Source of the DNA: F1-60-MAGs149 sp044369995
GTDB taxonomy: Bacteria; Actinomycetota; Thermoleophilia; Gaiellales; F1-60-MAGs149
Assembly (NCBI GenBank): GCA_044369995.1
Contig: JBILWG010000140.1
Span: 1-5,262 of the forward strand
Direction: 5' to 3'
DNA: 5,262 nt
In this document: one piece after another, positions 4,729-5,262 of the stretch
How the letters are laid out: every line of letters begins with the position of its first letter
Position numbering within the stretch: the stretch's first letter is position 1
Translations under genes and position numbers: made by a program
The notes under the pieces: generated by a model
Database searches by the model: none
Seen by the model: the letters and a program-made list of their open reading frames with translations, nothing else
What the model was told of the DNA's origin: nothing

Positions 4729-5262
4729 CTAGCCCGTGGTCGCGGTGTCAGCCGGCTCGGTCGCGGTCGTGGTCGTGGTCGGCTCCACCGGCGCCGCGCC
4801 TCCCCCACCCGGCGGCTTGCGCGGCCCCACCATGATCACGGCGTCCTCTGGGAAGTAGCGCCAGTGCCACGACTGCTTGGACTGCAGCTTGCCGTCCTTG
4901 AACACGCGGCGTCCGTACTTGATGTGGAAGCCGTCGGAGCCCTTCGACTGATGGATCTTGACCTCGCCCGGCGGCAGGGACGGATCCTTGATGCGCTGCG
5001 TCTTCGCCTTGGAGATCGAGTAGGGCTCGCCCGTCCAGTCCGTCACCTTGCGCCCGAGCGGATCGGACAGCATCTTGATGGTGATGCCCTCGGCATCGGT
5101 GCGCGTGAGGATGACGATCGGCGCCTCCCAGTTGTTCTCGAAGATGAGCTCCGGTCCGCCCCACGAGACCGTCGCCTCACGGCCCTTGGGATAGCGGCTG
5201 ATCCAGAAGGAGTGCGGCGTGTGGTCGATCAGCTTGAGCCCCGCGAAGAAGGCGGCGTTGAA
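4729..5262 (-). CDS. VanW-family protein, C-terminal part (5' end beyond right edge)
   Basis: The C-terminal 177 residues of a larger protein whose start lies outside the window. Visible residues 1-45 belong to the VanW domain: FNAAFFAGLKLIDHTPHSFW, then ISRYPKGREATVSW, with the typical H-x-P-H-S and YPxGREATV motifs. Residues 46-140 form a beta-rich region (APIVILTRTD, KMLSDPLGRKV, PSLPPGEVKIHQSKGSDGF, YGRRVFKDGKL, WRYFPEDAVIMVG) like the G5-type or strand-rich end found in VanW/YoaR proteins. The last 33 residues are a low-complexity Pro/Gly/Thr tail with a run of threonines. The domain is named after a gene of a vancomycin-resistance cluster, but its biochemical role is not established; homologues are usually exported or membrane-anchored envelope proteins often carrying peptidoglycan-binding domains. 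Nothing here indicates antibiotic resistance. It is convergent with the flavoprotein gene. Confidence 0.88.
   Translation of the reverse strand, partial: FNAAFFAGLKLIDHTPHSFWISRYPKGREATVSWGGPELIFENNWEAPIVILTRTDAEGITIKMLSDPLGRKVTDWTGEPYSISKAKTQRIKDPSLPPGEVKIHQSKGSDGFHIKYGRRVFKDGKLQSKQSWHWRYFPEDAVIMVGPRKPPGGGGAAPVEPTTTTTATEPADTATTG

Noticed and set aside
4627..4733. Direct repeat GCGCCTAGC at 4627-4635 and 4725-4733
   Set aside because: Each copy covers a stop region (GCC TAG on plus; the complement of TAG on minus); nine bases, 98 apart, likely chance.
4729..5262. Vancomycin resistance gene
   Set aside because: The VanW domain alone is widespread in Gram-positive bacteria and no vanHAX-type genes are in the window.

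Overview
The window is GC-rich bacterial DNA with strong G/C bias at third codon positions, TAnnnT-type -10 boxes and few clear Shine-Dalgarno sites. The TatA-type N-terminus (MGALSPWH), the LpdA-like flavoprotein, the cytochrome oxidase subunit II and the VanW protein all resemble actinobacterial families. I infer a high-GC Actinomycetota, most likely Thermoleophilia/Solirubrobacterales. No rRNA, tRNA, CRISPR array or mobile element was recognised.

Layout, left to right. (1) 1-537, minus strand: first 179 residues of cytochrome c oxidase subunit II, running off the left edge before the CuA cysteines, with a plausible promoter at 589-618. (2) 728-2085, plus strand: a two-gene unit of a small membrane protein (DUF4190-like) overlapping by 4 bases an enolase-superfamily protein that has no usable ATG/GTG/TTG start at its expected N-terminus. 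(3) A 72-base convergent gap holding a perfect 7-bp hairpin. (4) 2158-2955, minus strand: a TatA-family protein with a long repetitive tail, followed 3 bases later by a 59-residue membrane protein. (5) 2956-3209: divergent control region with a perfect AT-rich 14-bp palindrome, a TCACGTGA palindrome, and a -10-like box 6-7 bases before each flanking ATG, suggesting leaderless transcripts on both sides. (6) 3210-4634, plus strand: a full-length flavoprotein of the pyridine nucleotide-disulfide oxidoreductase class I fold, with one active-site cysteine and the C-terminal catalytic histidine replaced. (7) 4635-4728: convergent gap with little in it. (8) 4729-5262, minus strand: C-terminal 177 residues of a VanW-family protein, entering from the right edge.

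The genes do not form one obvious pathway. Themes are respiration and redox chemistry (oxidase subunit II, NAD(P)H flavoprotein) and the cell envelope (TatA-like protein, small membrane proteins, VanW). The most interesting parts are the atypical flavoprotein active site, the variant TatA with its coupled micro-membrane protein, and the palindrome between these two divergent genes. I see no convincing evidence of a wholly new multi-gene system.
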